Counted from the stretch's first letter, positions 49,000 to 58,813 are shown. The stretch is DNA of 64,000 bases from Anaerohabitans sp964387285 (GCA_964387285.1 CAYLWO010000007.1:1-64000); one strand, 5' to 3'. Numbers and translations: made by a program. Notes: generated by a model not told the origin, from the sequence alone.

Positions 49000-50343
49000 A
49001 TGAACAGGCTTTATTCGATATTATTGATTGCGCTTGGAGCGTTACTGGCCGTTAATCAGGGGTTCACCCTGGTATTATATGTCTCAGAAACCGGAGCTGA
49101 GCGTGGCTCGGACGTCCTGATGCCTTTGGATATTCCACTTTATTTATTGCTTATCTTAAAGCGGCCTGCTCAGGTGCGTTTTAAATATGCTGGAATCATC
49201 AAGCTGTCCAGGGTGCTTCCGTTTATATTTTTAATTTTGGCCTTAGCAGGTGAATTCGTTGCAGTAGAACTTGGCGATTTTCGATTTGCCTACGTTCATT
49301 TGATTCGCGCTGTTCTGGTATGTTATTGTTTGTTGACGAGGCTTCAGACCCGCAATGACTGTCAATCGATCATGTATGGGCTTTTATTAGGCTTGGCCTT
49401 CCAGAGTCTTATTGGATTTTGGCAATGGCAAGTTGGGCCTGTTCAACTGCCGTTCTTTAAAATAGCCAATACCTGGCGCGCCGCCGGTACGGTAGGAACT
49501 GCAAATGCTTTTGGCGCGTATTTAATTTCCTTGCTGCCGATTGCTTATCGAGCAAGCCTGTTTCTTAATCTTAAATTCAAAATGGCTTGGCTGGCGCTAT
49601 TTGCCATCTCTTCAGGAGCGCTGCTCGCAACTTATAGTCGCGGATCCTGGCTCGCTTTTAGCATCTCAATGTGTTTATTTACATTAATTGATTTCAAGAA
49701 AAAAATACTAACTCGGAAACAAACCGGACTGCTCATCGCTATTACCATCATTGGTCTTGCTGTAATCAATTTCAAATATGGCGATGTTATTGAAAATCGT
49801 TTTAGCGGATCAGCCGAATCTTTATCCGGCGACCAGAAGCAAAGTCGTCTGAATCTGGCTAAAGATGCGCTCACGGTGATCAGCGGCAGAGAACTTTTTG
49901 GCGTTGGATTAAATAACTATAGGCATTATTCCGATAAAGAGATTCTTGGCACGCGAATCGTCCACAACGTCTATTTGCTAATCAGCGCTGAACAAGGAAT
50001 TCCGTCCTGCGTTATTTATGTATTGCTGATCGGCATAAATTTCTTTATCGGATATCATTTGCTGAATTCGAAAAGTCCGTTTTATTATCATTTGGGCGCC
50101 GGCTGTCTGGGTGGATTGCTGGCGTTGGTCATTTATGATATGGGCGCCCCAGATTATCGTTTGATCCCGGTTCTTTTGCAGCATTGGCGAGCGTTGGCCT
50201 TGCCAATCGGATTGTATATCGCCGAACAAAATGAAGTGCGCCTACGCGCCATCAAAAAACAATTTCTTCGCATGCAAAACAGGAATCAGACACGAACACT
50301 CGAAACCAAAAATAATAACGGCGCGCAGCAAGCACGCTATTAA
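49000..50343 (+). CDS. O-antigen ligase/polymerase-like membrane protein
   Basis: Wzy_C/WaaL-like multispanning protein, predicted to ligate or polymerise lipid-linked glycans. About eleven hydrophobic segments are visible. GTVGTANAFGAYL, ATYSRGSWLAFSI and the periplasmic-loop motif GVGLNNYRHY, with His, are family landmarks. A basic C-terminal tail follows. I use the ATG at 49000 (447 residues); a TTG four codons upstream is also possible and neither has a clear Shine-Dalgarno. A good candidate polymerase or ligase for the surrounding cluster. Confidence 0.75.
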   Translation: MNRLYSILLIALGALLAVNQGFTLVLYVSETGAERGSDVLMPLDIPLYLLLILKRPAQVRFKYAGIIKLSRVLPFIFLILALAGEFVAVELGDFRFAYVHLIRAVLVCYCLLTRLQTRNDCQSIMYGLLLGLAFQSLIGFWQWQVGPVQLPFFKIANTWRAAGTVGTANAFGAYLISLLPIAYRASLFLNLKFKMAWLALFAISSGALLATYSRGSWLAFSISMCLFTLIDFKKKILTRKQTGLLIAITIIGLAVINFKYGDVIENRFSGSAESLSGDQKQSRLNLAKDALTVISGRELFGVGLNNYRHYSDKEILGTRIVHNVYLLISAEQGIPSCVIYVLLIGINFFIGYHLLNSKSPFYYHLGAGCLGGLLALVIYDMGAPDYRLIPVLLQHWRALALPIGLYIAEQNEVRLRAIKKQFLRMQNRNQTRTLETKNNNGAQQARY

Positions 50344-50377
50344 GCTACTGTTATTTATGAATCATCCGAAAAAAGGC

Positions 50378-50406
50378 TTGATTGAAGTTTGATTTTTCCT
50401 TAATAT
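50378..50406 (+). promoter_or_regulatory. Possible promoter before the glycosidase-like gene
   Basis: TTGATT (50378-50383), a 17-base spacer and TAATAT (50401-50406) lie about 90 bases before the ATG at 50494. Optimal spacing and 4-of-6 matches to each sigma-70 box. It would drive the downstream polysaccharide genes. Confidence 0.35.
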
Positions 50407-50493
50407 TTCGTCCTGGTTATTCTAGTAATTTTAAACTTGGATAAAACTGCATCTGACCTGCAGACTAGGTTGTCACTTGAAAGGATAGTAGTC

Positions 50494-52572
50494 ATGAAAA
50501 TCAGAGTAAAAAAATGCTCTTTCTTCGCGACCGTCTTTATCGTTTTTTCTTTTTTTAGCAATGCCTGGGCATATGAAAAAGCCAATCCTCCCTATCCGCG
50601 CACCGGACTGTACATAAACAATATGGGCGGTTGGCCGACGTATTCAATCGGAACTCGTCTTGAACGGTTGAAGGACTTTGACATGGTCTATATTATAGCT
50701 ACCGACGATGTCTATGGCTCACTGTATGCCAGAGAAATGCGAAAAAAGAATCCGCTGCAACTGATTATCGGCATGGGCAAGAACGGACTCTATTTTAACG
50801 ATCCTCCTCCACTCTATCTCTATCGAAGCTACCAGGGCCGTTTAAAATCGAGAATCGTACCCGGCCAGAGACAAATTTTTGTAGATTCCGTCACCGGCAT
50901 TAACTCGGGCCAGGAAAACAAAATAGACTTTATTTATGCCGTGATTGACGATGATGTGGTTAAAGTGGAAGCCCTGCCCAACGACACCACCATCACCGTG
51001 CCTACTGATGTGAATTCAATCTATGCCATTAACCAAACGCATGAGGCGGGATCTGTTGTGCGCAGTCCTATCAGAGTCTCCGGTGCAGGGGTTTATGGAA
51101 ATTTCAGCCAGTGGTGTCCTCTTGTTGACGGTAAGGATGCCGGGCACTATCTTGCTGAAAAAAACCTGTTGCAGGAAAATGATTGGTCTCTGGGTGATTT
51201 TGACGGATTATTTCACGACTATTTTCACCCTACGATCAGTTATACCGGCACCATAGATATGAACAATAACGGCGTCAACGACTGGGATGAGATGACGTCG
51301 GATCAATTTTACGACCACTGGCGGACGGGCTTGGGTAATTGGCTCGCGGCTGAACGCACGCTCATGGAATCTCTGGCGCCTTCATCGCTCAATCTGATGG
51401 GCGTGAACACCGGCGGGAGTCTTTCATGGTATTATGATCTGTTGAATGGTCATCTATTTGAAGGTTTTCTCAGATTCAGCGTATGGCGTACTTTGACCAT
51501 CGATCTTCCCAACTGGATCGCCAACGGTCGAAAACCCAGCATTATGTTGATCGAAGATTTCATACCGGAAAAATGGGCAGCCGACGGAAAAGATCGGTTT
51601 AGTAAAATGCGTTTTGGGCTCACCGCTGCGATGATGTACGACTGCTATTACGGAATGATTTTCGGCACGAGCTATGATTTTCCGTTCTGGTACGATGAAT
51701 TTGAAACGGATATGGGTTATCCAACGGGCAGCGTGGAAACATTGGCCAACGGTTTGAAAGTGCGGTATTTCGACAACGGCGTGGCTATCTGCAATCCGAC
51801 CGGCGCCTATCAGGTGCTCAACCCGGCGGATGTTCGTGAAGGTCCCTATTACCGCCTCAAGGCCGGCCAAGATCCTGTGGTCAACAATGGTCTGCTCTTT
51901 GATTCTCCGATCACGCTTTACGGCATTCAATATAATAAAGATGATCTGCGCGGAGATGGCATACTTTTATTTAAAAATCCTACGACGTCCGTCAGCGATA
52001 TTATTGTGGATGGTTCATATAATAATGACACGTCTCCCGGCAGCAAGCCGGTAGAACGCTACGGAACCTGGAGAAATTATCAATCCGTTGGTTCAACTGA
52101 TTTCAGTCAAAATAATCCTTACTGGAGCGTCATCTATTCTTCGTCATCGGATGCGACCTATTTGAACGTTGGCGGCTACTATGCAGCGGTTGCAGGCACT
52201 GGCGCCGATTCTGCGATCTGGCGGCCCACGATTGGTATTCCAGGGTATTATGAGATCAGCGAATGGCATTGTTGGTACGGTCAGACAGCCAACCAGTATA
52301 CGGAAGCGACCAATGTTCCTTTTAAAATCTACGCTAACGGGAAAATCAGCTTGCGCGGAATAATCAATCAGAACATACGCGCCGGTCAATGGAATCTGCT
52401 GGGGTATGTGTACTTGCCGGCCGGTACGACATCCTATGTGCATATTTCCAATAATGCCAATAGCTATGTGGTTGCCGATGCGGTCAGGTTTAAGTATATG
52501 GGTGACAACTATCAACCGAATACGACGCCGCCGAATCCGCCGCAGAATGTACGCATACAGCAGCTGCGTTAA
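50494..52572 (+). CDS. Secreted glycosidase-like protein with golvesin-type domain
   Basis: A signal peptide (about 1-25, ATVFIVFSFFSNAWA) leads to a large domain with RTGLYINNMGGWPTYSIG, DFDGLFHDYFHP and PSIMLIEDF, resembling uncharacterised TIM-barrel glycosidase families (GHL15-like); acidic residues in FHDYFHP and LIEDF may be catalytic (inference). The C-terminal 150 residues (SDATYLNVGGYY, GYYEISEWHCWY, RAGQWNLLGYVYLPAGT, YVVADAVRF) match the golvesin/Xly-type domain. The chain ends at TTPPNPPQNVRIQQLR, which looks like the first strand of an Fn3 domain cut short. AAGGAT precedes the ATG at 50494 (692 residues). Confidence 0.65.
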   Translation: MKIRVKKCSFFATVFIVFSFFSNAWAYEKANPPYPRTGLYINNMGGWPTYSIGTRLERLKDFDMVYIIATDDVYGSLYAREMRKKNPLQLIIGMGKNGLYFNDPPPLYLYRSYQGRLKSRIVPGQRQIFVDSVTGINSGQENKIDFIYAVIDDDVVKVEALPNDTTITVPTDVNSIYAINQTHEAGSVVRSPIRVSGAGVYGNFSQWCPLVDGKDAGHYLAEKNLLQENDWSLGDFDGLFHDYFHPTISYTGTIDMNNNGVNDWDEMTSDQFYDHWRTGLGNWLAAERTLMESLAPSSLNLMGVNTGGSLSWYYDLLNGHLFEGFLRFSVWRTLTIDLPNWIANGRKPSIMLIEDFIPEKWAADGKDRFSKMRFGLTAAMMYDCYYGMIFGTSYDFPFWYDEFETDMGYPTGSVETLANGLKVRYFDNGVAICNPTGAYQVLNPADVREGPYYRLKAGQDPVVNNGLLFDSPITLYGIQYNKDDLRGDGILLFKNPTTSVSDIIVDGSYNNDTSPGSKPVERYGTWRNYQSVGSTDFSQNNPYWSVIYSSSSDATYLNVGGYYAAVAGTGADSAIWRPTIGIPGYYEISEWHCWYGQTANQYTEATNVPFKIYANGKISLRGIINQNIRAGQWNLLGYVYLPAGTTSYVHISNNANSYVVADAVRFKYMGDNYQPNTTPPNPPQNVRIQQLR

Positions 52573-52606
52573 GCGGTATGTTGAACCACGAGGAGAAAAC
52601 CAAAGA

Positions 52607-53599
52607 ATGTACAAAGGCAAACGCATTACGGTCATTATTCCTGCATTAAATGAAGAAAGCAAGATCGGGCACGTTCTCGAGGGAATTCCAAAATTCGTTG
52701 ATCATATTGTTGTTGTGGATGACGGCTCGACAGATCGCACAGGCGACATTGCCAGAGAAAAGGGCGCTTTGGTTTTCAGACATGCTGTTAACCGCGGAGT
52801 GGGCGCCGCATTCAATTCGGGTCGGCGGATGGCCCTGGAATTGAACAGCGATATAGGCGTGAATATTGACGCTGACGGGCAATTTAATCCGGCCGACATA
52901 AAAACTTTGATCGAACCTATTGCCCAAGGTGAAGCAGATTTTGTAACTGCATCGCGATTTAAAGACAGCTCGATGTATCCAACCATGACCAGGGCCAAAT
53001 TCTGGGGCAATCAACTCATGTCGCAGATGATCAGCAAGATGACCGGTCAAAAATTCTACGATGTCTCTTGCGGCTTTCGCGCCTATTCGCGCGAATCCCT
53101 GTTAAGACTGAATCTTTTCGGCAGTTTTACCTATACTCAGGAAACATTCCTTAATTTCGCATTCAAGAACATCAGGATAGCAGAAATCCCGGTTTTTGTC
53201 CGCGGAATCAGAGAGCATGGTAAATCACGCGTGGCCGCAAATCTCTTTCGCTATGCCTATCAAACGCTAAAAATAATCATTAAAACGCTTCGTGACTATC
53301 AGCCGCTAAAACTCTTTGCGCCGATTGCCGCGGTTGCCACCATTCTTGCCGTTTCCTTAAGTCTCTTTTTAGGAATCCACTACCTGCTCACCGGCGCATT
53401 CACTCCGCACAAGTGGGCCGGATTTACGGCAGGATTTTTTTTCTTTATCGCCGGCGTCAGCTTTATTCTTGGTTTTATTCTGGATATTTTCGCCCGCATG
53501 CGCATGAACCAGGAAGAAATGTTATATTTCTTAAAGTATCTTTCATCCCGGCAAAAGAAGGAACAGGGCAAAAAAATCGTATCCCATTCCCGCAAGTGA
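52607..53599 (+). CDS. GT2-family glycosyltransferase (polyprenyl-phosphate sugar transferase type)
   Basis: DPM1/Ppm-like GT-A transferase. RITVIIPALNEESKIG opens the fold, VVVDDGSTDRTGDIA is the nucleotide-binding DDGS motif, NIDADGQFNPADI holds the DxD, and YDVSCGFRAYSRESL the acceptor-side motif. Two C-terminal membrane helices follow (about 239-262 and 271-294). The ATG at 52607 follows GAGGAG; an upstream frame overlapping the previous gene is rejected. 330 residues. It could load the polyprenyl-phosphate donor used by the GT-C transferases of this cluster. Confidence 0.85.
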   Translation: MYKGKRITVIIPALNEESKIGHVLEGIPKFVDHIVVVDDGSTDRTGDIAREKGALVFRHAVNRGVGAAFNSGRRMALELNSDIGVNIDADGQFNPADIKTLIEPIAQGEADFVTASRFKDSSMYPTMTRAKFWGNQLMSQMISKMTGQKFYDVSCGFRAYSRESLLRLNLFGSFTYTQETFLNFAFKNIRIAEIPVFVRGIREHGKSRVAANLFRYAYQTLKIIIKTLRDYQPLKLFAPIAAVATILAVSLSLFLGIHYLLTGAFTPHKWAGFTAGFFFFIAGVSFILGFILDIFARMRMNQEEMLYFLKYLSSRQKKEQGKKIVSHSRK

Positions 53600-53655
53600 C
53601 ATGACTAAACGACACATTTATCTTTCGGCATTATCTAACTTTTGAGGTCAGAAAA

Positions 53656-54756
53656 ATGCTTACTAAACTTAAAAATATTGTCAAGAACCTTCTGGCCGTT
53701 GCCATGATACGTAGAATTTTTGAGACTCTGACTCGCGGTGTTTTGGAAGTGTTCGCTTCGAACCGGGTCTTTGCTACACTTTATGGCATCCTGAATGTTT
53801 TTACTTTCAACAGAGAACGATACGCCGTGTTAAAAGGTCAACGCAACTATTATCGAAATCTTAAAAAAGTTAGAAGGAACCGTGTGGAGTTGCGTCGGAA
53901 TATACACCGATTGGAAAAAGGATTGATTATGGTTCCGCAAAAACCCGTTTTTGCCGGCGACTATATCAGCGAAACGATCGATTATTATGAACAAGCTGTG
54001 AAACAATATATCGAAAACAAGGAAAATATCGATTTAACGGAACTTCAGTGGGCACATGACGTGCTCAAGCAGTATTTTAATGTCGTAGAAACCAACAACA
54101 AGGTTGTCAATAACGCCAACAGGCGATTCGAAGCGACCCTAAAAACCTATGATGGCGGGCAAGAATCCAAAATGCCGTATTTAAGCAGAGACAGAATACA
54201 GAGCCATGTGGCATTTGACGATTTGCTGATGCTGTCGAGGCAACGTCGGTCCATTCGCTGGTTTCAACAAAAAAAAGTACCGCGTCAACTTGTCGATCAA
54301 GCCCTGCTGGTTGCACAACAGTCACCCTCAGCCTGTAATCGTCAATGCTTTGAATTCAAAATATTTGATGAACCGGAACTGACCGCCCGGGTGGCCAAAA
54401 TGCCATTTGGCGCTTCAGGTTATGCGCATCAGATACCAACAATGGTCGTCGTCGTGGGCAAGCTCAGCAGCTATTTCAGCCCACGGGACCGGCATATTAT
54501 CTATATCGATTCCTCAATGGCGGCCATGTCATTTATGTTGGCATTAGAAACGCTCGGATTAAGCAGCTGCGTCATCAATTGGCCCGATTTTGAACCTCTC
54601 GAGCTCAAAATGCAGAAAAAACTGGGGCTGGACACGAGCGACCGAGTCGTGATGTTGCTGGCAGTCGGTTATGCGGATCCGAATGGCGGCGTTCCATATT
54701 CCCAGAAAAAGGACCTGAACATTCTTAGAAGCTACAATGCAATTTCTAAAAAGTAA
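53656..54756 (+). CDS. Nitroreductase-family protein with long N-terminal extension
   Basis: The C-terminal 200 residues form an FMN nitroreductase fold: SRQRRSIRWFQQKKVP (FMN phosphate), AQQSPSACNRQCFEFKIF, and LETLGLSSCVINWPDF. The first 165 residues are an unassigned helical region with RRNIHRLEKGLIMVPQKP, a string I associate with nitroreductase-like proteins of polysaccharide clusters. GAGGTC precedes the ATG. The substrate is unknown; in this context it may modify a sugar or lipid carrier (inference). Its end overlaps the start of the next gene by 20 bases. Confidence 0.72.
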   Translation: MLTKLKNIVKNLLAVAMIRRIFETLTRGVLEVFASNRVFATLYGILNVFTFNRERYAVLKGQRNYYRNLKKVRRNRVELRRNIHRLEKGLIMVPQKPVFAGDYISETIDYYEQAVKQYIENKENIDLTELQWAHDVLKQYFNVVETNNKVVNNANRRFEATLKTYDGGQESKMPYLSRDRIQSHVAFDDLLMLSRQRRSIRWFQQKKVPRQLVDQALLVAQQSPSACNRQCFEFKIFDEPELTARVAKMPFGASGYAHQIPTMVVVVGKLSSYFSPRDRHIIYIDSSMAAMSFMLALETLGLSSCVINWPDFEPLELKMQKKLGLDTSDRVVMLLAVGYADPNGGVPYSQKKDLNILRSYNAISKK

Positions 54757-55696
54757 ACTCGCGAAAAATCTGTTGGCCCTTTGCGTGATCGGAGTGGTTA
54801 TCTACTATTTTTACGTCTCGCTCAGCCACAACTGGCAGGCGGTTAGACGTATTGACTTTAGTTTCAACTGGTTTTCCGTGTTCGCTGTCGCTTTTTTCAT
54901 TATGGCTGTTTTAGAATCGGGCCATTTATGGGGTAAAACACTCAACCTTTTGACAATCAGGCAAAATAAACGCATTCGTTCCGGCGAAGCGATTCGAGTG
55001 CATATTGCATCATGGCTGCTCAAATATATACCCGGACAAACCGGCTCAGCCGTCGGCAAGGTGGTATGGGCGAAGAATAACGGCTATAGCAAAAAATTGG
55101 TTTTTATCACTTTTATCTATGAAAATATTTTTTTACTGGTTGCTTCCTTTTTATTAAGCGTGCCTTTGTTATTGATTGTTAACGGCGGGGATGCCTTTTT
55201 ACACAATCCTATTTACATAGTGCCGCCTCTGGTATCTTTGGTGATAGCAATTTTGGTGCTGAATGACGCTTCTATGTATGTTATCATGAATTTCGCTTTC
55301 AATTACATACTCAAGCAGCCAGTCGGTCGGGAGTTCTTTCTGACTAACTGGCAGTCACTAAAGCTGCAAGTCTATTATCTGTTGCCGCGGATGCTCAATG
55401 CGGCAGGTTTCATATTTGTTATTTCTTCTTTTCTCGATATTCGCGTTGAAAATTATGCACCGTTAGGCGCTGTCTATATTCTGGCCGGTGCGATTGGCAT
55501 CCTGGCGATTTTTGTGCCTAGCGGCATCGGCGTACGAGAGGCGGTTATTGCCATATTTGCTGCGCCCTATCTCAGCGTAGAACAGGCCATTGTTGTGGCC
55601 ATCGTTGCCAGACTTTACAGCACTGTCGCTGACGGCGTTTTAGCGCTGGGGTACGCTGTGCTTAATGTCAAAAAGATGAGAGGAGTCACATCATGA
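54737..55696 (+). CDS. LPG-synthase-TM/flippase-like membrane protein
   Basis: A 319-residue protein with seven or eight membrane helices of the UPF0104/AglD-type (lysylphosphatidylglycerol synthase transmembrane) family. WLLKYIPGQTGSAVGKV is the conserved block after TM2/3, and GAIGILAIFVPSGIGVREAVI the conserved C-terminal block. No soluble transferase domain is attached. In glycan clusters these are thought to act as lipid or glycolipid translocases. It overlaps the nitroreductase gene by 20 bases and the pyruvyltransferase by 4 (ATGA). Confidence 0.78.
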   Translation: MQFLKSKLAKNLLALCVIGVVIYYFYVSLSHNWQAVRRIDFSFNWFSVFAVAFFIMAVLESGHLWGKTLNLLTIRQNKRIRSGEAIRVHIASWLLKYIPGQTGSAVGKVVWAKNNGYSKKLVFITFIYENIFLLVASFLLSVPLLLIVNGGDAFLHNPIYIVPPLVSLVIAILVLNDASMYVIMNFAFNYILKQPVGREFFLTNWQSLKLQVYYLLPRMLNAAGFIFVISSFLDIRVENYAPLGAVYILAGAIGILAIFVPSGIGVREAVIAIFAAPYLSVEQAIVVAIVARLYSTVADGVLALGYAVLNVKKMRGVTS

Positions 55697-56922
55697 AATT
55701 TACCATAATTGGATCTTCTCTATCGGGAAATAAAGGCGCGGCGTCGATGCTGGAGAGTTCCATCCAAACGCTTGGCGAGAAATACCCGGGGGTGGAATTT
55801 GTTCTGCTGAGCGTGTATCCGGAGGAGGATCGTCGACTCAATAATTATAGCAATCTGACAATTTTATCCGCCTCTCCCCTCAACCTTGGCCTGGTGGTAT
55901 TCCCGCTCGCGCTCGTTTGCAAGCTTGTTCCTCCACTGCGGTCCTTTATTATCAACAAAAATCCCCAATTGAAAGCCATCCATGATTCTGCGGCGTTGCT
56001 GGAGCAGGGCGGCATAACCTTTTCTGACGGAAGAGAAATATTTTTACTCTTTAATGTGATCAGCATTTTGCCGGCGATGTTGCTTGGCACCAAAGTTATC
56101 AAATGTGCACAGGCCCTCGGTCCGTTTAATAATCCTGTTAACAGATTGGTTGCAAAAACCATTCTGCCGCGTGTTAAATTAATTATTGCTCGCGGGAAAA
56201 AAACATACGAGCATCTTGTTACACTCGGTCTTCATAATATTGAACTCGCTACAGAATATGCTTTTTCACTTAACATCCGCAAAGAGCATGAAGAAGAAGC
56301 AAACCGAATATATGCCAAATCAAGCAACGCCGTCGATTCGCGTAACAAAATCAACGTGGGCGTTTCGCCGAGCACTGTCGTAAACAAGAAATGCAAAAAG
56401 GCGGGAATCGATTACGTTTTACTTATGCAATGGTTTATCAATGATCTTGTCGGCAAAGGATATCTGGTCACTCTTGTGCCGCATAGTGTTAGAATGGGAG
56501 TCAATAAATTGCACAACAACGATCTGCCGTTATGCCGGGAAATCTATGCCGGGGTGAGAAATAAGTCTAGTTGTATCTTTCTGAATGAAGAGCCAAGTTC
56601 TCAAGCCCTACGATATATTATCGGTCAAACCGATTTGTTTATCGCCTGTCGATTTCATGCGATGATTTCATCGCTGGCCATGGGTGTGCCCACCCTGGTG
56701 CTCGGCTGGAGCCATAAATATATGGAGATTTTGGAATTGTTTAACATTAAAGAATTCGGCATTGATTCCTCCAAGTTGAGTAAAAAGGTGCTTTCAGAGA
56801 GCTTTAACGAGCTGGCTGCTCAGCGAAAAGATATCGTAGCCCGATTGAAGAAAAAGCTGCCGGAAATAAGAAAATTATCTCAGAGTCATGTCGATCTTAT
56901 CGATAAGGCTATCAAAGAATGA
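55693..56922 (+). CDS. Polysaccharide pyruvyltransferase family protein
   Basis: WcaK/CsaB-like transferase adding a pyruvyl ketal to a sugar from PEP. GSSLSGNKGAASMLESSI opens the N-terminal Rossmann half; QGGITFSDGRE and KCAQALGPFNNPVN follow. The C-terminal half has VGVSPSTVVNKK and CRFHAMISSLAMGVPTLVLGWSHKY, the catalytic His/Arg region. 409 residues, soluble. Overlaps the flippase-like gene. Indicates that the cluster's glycan is probably pyruvylated, giving it negative charge. Confidence 0.85.
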   Translation: MKFTIIGSSLSGNKGAASMLESSIQTLGEKYPGVEFVLLSVYPEEDRRLNNYSNLTILSASPLNLGLVVFPLALVCKLVPPLRSFIINKNPQLKAIHDSAALLEQGGITFSDGREIFLLFNVISILPAMLLGTKVIKCAQALGPFNNPVNRLVAKTILPRVKLIIARGKKTYEHLVTLGLHNIELATEYAFSLNIRKEHEEEANRIYAKSSNAVDSRNKINVGVSPSTVVNKKCKKAGIDYVLLMQWFINDLVGKGYLVTLVPHSVRMGVNKLHNNDLPLCREIYAGVRNKSSCIFLNEEPSSQALRYIIGQTDLFIACRFHAMISSLAMGVPTLVLGWSHKYMEILELFNIKEFGIDSSKLSKKVLSESFNELAAQRKDIVARLKKKLPEIRKLSQSHVDLIDKAIKE

Positions 56923-56951
56923 TAAAAAGCTTATTCTTGTTCGGATTTTGA

Positions 56952-58811
56952 ATGAAAATTCTCGGCATTTCTGCATTTTATCACGATTCTGCGGCAGCTG
57001 TCATTCACAACGGCAACATTCTGGCGGCAGCGCAAGAGGAACGGTTCACTCGAAAGAAGCATACAGCTGAATTTCCAGCCCAATCGGTGAAATACTGTCT
57101 CGATTATTCCGGCTTTTCACTGGATGAACTCGACGCCGTGGCATTTTATGACAAGCCCTTGCTGAAATTCGAGCGTCTTTTGGAAACATACTATGGTTTT
57201 GCACCCAGAGGATTAGCCTCCTTCTCAGCCTCCATTCCTGTCTGGCTTGAAGAAAAATTATTTCTCAAACGCATGCTTCGTCAGGAACTGGGCAAAATCG
57301 AACGTTTTACCAAGAGCAAAATGAATCTGCTTTTTCCAGAACATCATTTATCTCACGCCGCCAGCGCGTTCTTCCCATCTCCTTTCAAAGATGCGGCCAT
57401 TGTTACCATTGACGGAGTCGGTGAATGGGCCACGTCTATGATCGGTTATGGTCAAGACAACACGATCAAAAACATCAAGGAATTGCATTTCCCCCATTCG
57501 TTGGGATTGCTCTATTCCGCTTTTACCTTTTACCTCGGATTTGCGGTGAATTCGGGAGAGTACAAGCTGATGGGATTAGCGCCTTACGGCAATCCCACGA
57601 GTGAACGCACCGGCCGTTATACCCGGTTGATCAAGGAAACTTTGATCGATATTAAAGCGGATGGTTCTGTTTGGCTGAACCAGGACTATTTTTCCTATGC
57701 AACCGGTTTAAAAATGATTCGAGAGTCCAAGTGGGAAAAACTGTTCGGGTTACCGACGCGGACGCCTGAATCGGAAATTAAACAGCATCATTGTGATCTG
57801 GCGTTCGCCATTCAATCTGTTACAGAAGAGATCGTGCAAAACATGGCTATCGAAGCCAAACGGCTGACCGGTGCAAAAAATCTGTGTTTGGCTGGCGGCG
57901 TGGCTTTGAATTGCGTAGCCAACGGCAAATTGCTGAAAAGCCGAATATTCGACAATATCTTTATCCAACCTGCAGCCGGCGACGCCGGCGGTGCGTTAGG
58001 CGCTGCGTTAGCGGCGCATTACATCTTCTTTAAACAAATCCGTTCATTTAATCAGAAAATGGATGGCATGCAGGGCGCTTTTCTCGGTCCAGAGTATTCT
58101 GATTTGGACATTGCCTTGATGTCCAAAAAATTTAAAGCTGTTTACAAAAAATACGACGACGAAAGCAAACTGGCGCAGGACGCCGCCGAATTGCTGGCGG
58201 CCGGCTGCGTCATCGGCTGGATGCAAGGACGCATGGAGTTTGGGCCGCGCGCTCTGGGAAATCGCAGTATTCTGGGCGATGCACGAAATCCGGAAATGCA
58301 AAAAAAGCTCAATTTGAAAATAAAGCATCGCGAAGGATTCCGTCCCTTTGCCCCCGCAGTCCTGCAGGAGGATGCCCACTCCTTTTTCGATCTGGACAGC
58401 CCATCTCCTTATATGCTGTTGATCGCTCAGATTAGCGAAAAGCGGCGCAAACCTCTGCCCGACCGATATCATGAATGGCCGTTGTGGGCCAAGTTGTATC
58501 ATATCCGTTCGGATGTACCGGCTGTCACCCATATGGATTTTTCAGCGCGCGTACAGACCGTGCAGCGTGAGACCAATGAACGGTTCTGGAATTTGCTTGA
58601 CTCTTTTAAACAAAAAACCGGTTTCGGTCTTGTTGTCAATACCAGTTTCAATGAACGTGGAGAACCGATAGTATGTTCGCCGGCTGATGCGTATCGCTGC
58701 TTTATGCGCACAGAAATGGATTATCTGGTCATCGGCGATTTTTTGTTTGCTAAAACACAGCAACCGCAATTTGACAGCGGACGATGGAAGGAAAATTTCA
58801 AGCTGGATTAA
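56952..58811 (+). CDS. NodU/CmcH-type O-carbamoyltransferase
   Basis: Transfers a carbamoyl group from carbamoyl phosphate, through a carbamoyl-adenylate, to a hydroxyl of a sugar or other acceptor. The N-terminal Kae1-like domain has MKILGISAFYHDSAAAV, the metal histidines in EHHLSHAASAFFPSPF and TIDGVGEWATSM. AGGVALNCVANGK and QPAAGDAGGALGAA are the nucleotide loops. The C-terminal YrdC-like half has GRMEFGPRALGNRSILGDAR and NTSFNERGEPIVCSP. 619 residues, full length. Genes resembling sxtK and sxtJ follow after one transferase gene, as in the saxitoxin cluster where sxtI is the carbamoyltransferase. Confidence 0.93.
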   Translation: MKILGISAFYHDSAAAVIHNGNILAAAQEERFTRKKHTAEFPAQSVKYCLDYSGFSLDELDAVAFYDKPLLKFERLLETYYGFAPRGLASFSASIPVWLEEKLFLKRMLRQELGKIERFTKSKMNLLFPEHHLSHAASAFFPSPFKDAAIVTIDGVGEWATSMIGYGQDNTIKNIKELHFPHSLGLLYSAFTFYLGFAVNSGEYKLMGLAPYGNPTSERTGRYTRLIKETLIDIKADGSVWLNQDYFSYATGLKMIRESKWEKLFGLPTRTPESEIKQHHCDLAFAIQSVTEEIVQNMAIEAKRLTGAKNLCLAGGVALNCVANGKLLKSRIFDNIFIQPAAGDAGGALGAALAAHYIFFKQIRSFNQKMDGMQGAFLGPEYSDLDIALMSKKFKAVYKKYDDESKLAQDAAELLAAGCVIGWMQGRMEFGPRALGNRSILGDARNPEMQKKLNLKIKHREGFRPFAPAVLQEDAHSFFDLDSPSPYMLLIAQISEKRRKPLPDRYHEWPLWAKLYHIRSDVPAVTHMDFSARVQTVQRETNERFWNLLDSFKQKTGFGLVVNTSFNERGEPIVCSPADAYRCFMRTEMDYLVIGDFLFAKTQQPQFDSGRWKENFKLD

Positions 58812-58813
58812 AG

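Noticed and set aside
52406..52606. N-terminal extension of the GT2 transferase
   Set aside because: It overlaps the golvesin-like domain of the previous gene in another frame; the ATG at 52607 with GAGGAG begins exactly at the GT2 fold.
52549..52606. Frameshift hiding an Fn3 domain after the golvesin-like protein
   Set aside because: Only 37 bases lie between the stop and the next start, and no frame continues an Fn3 sequence.
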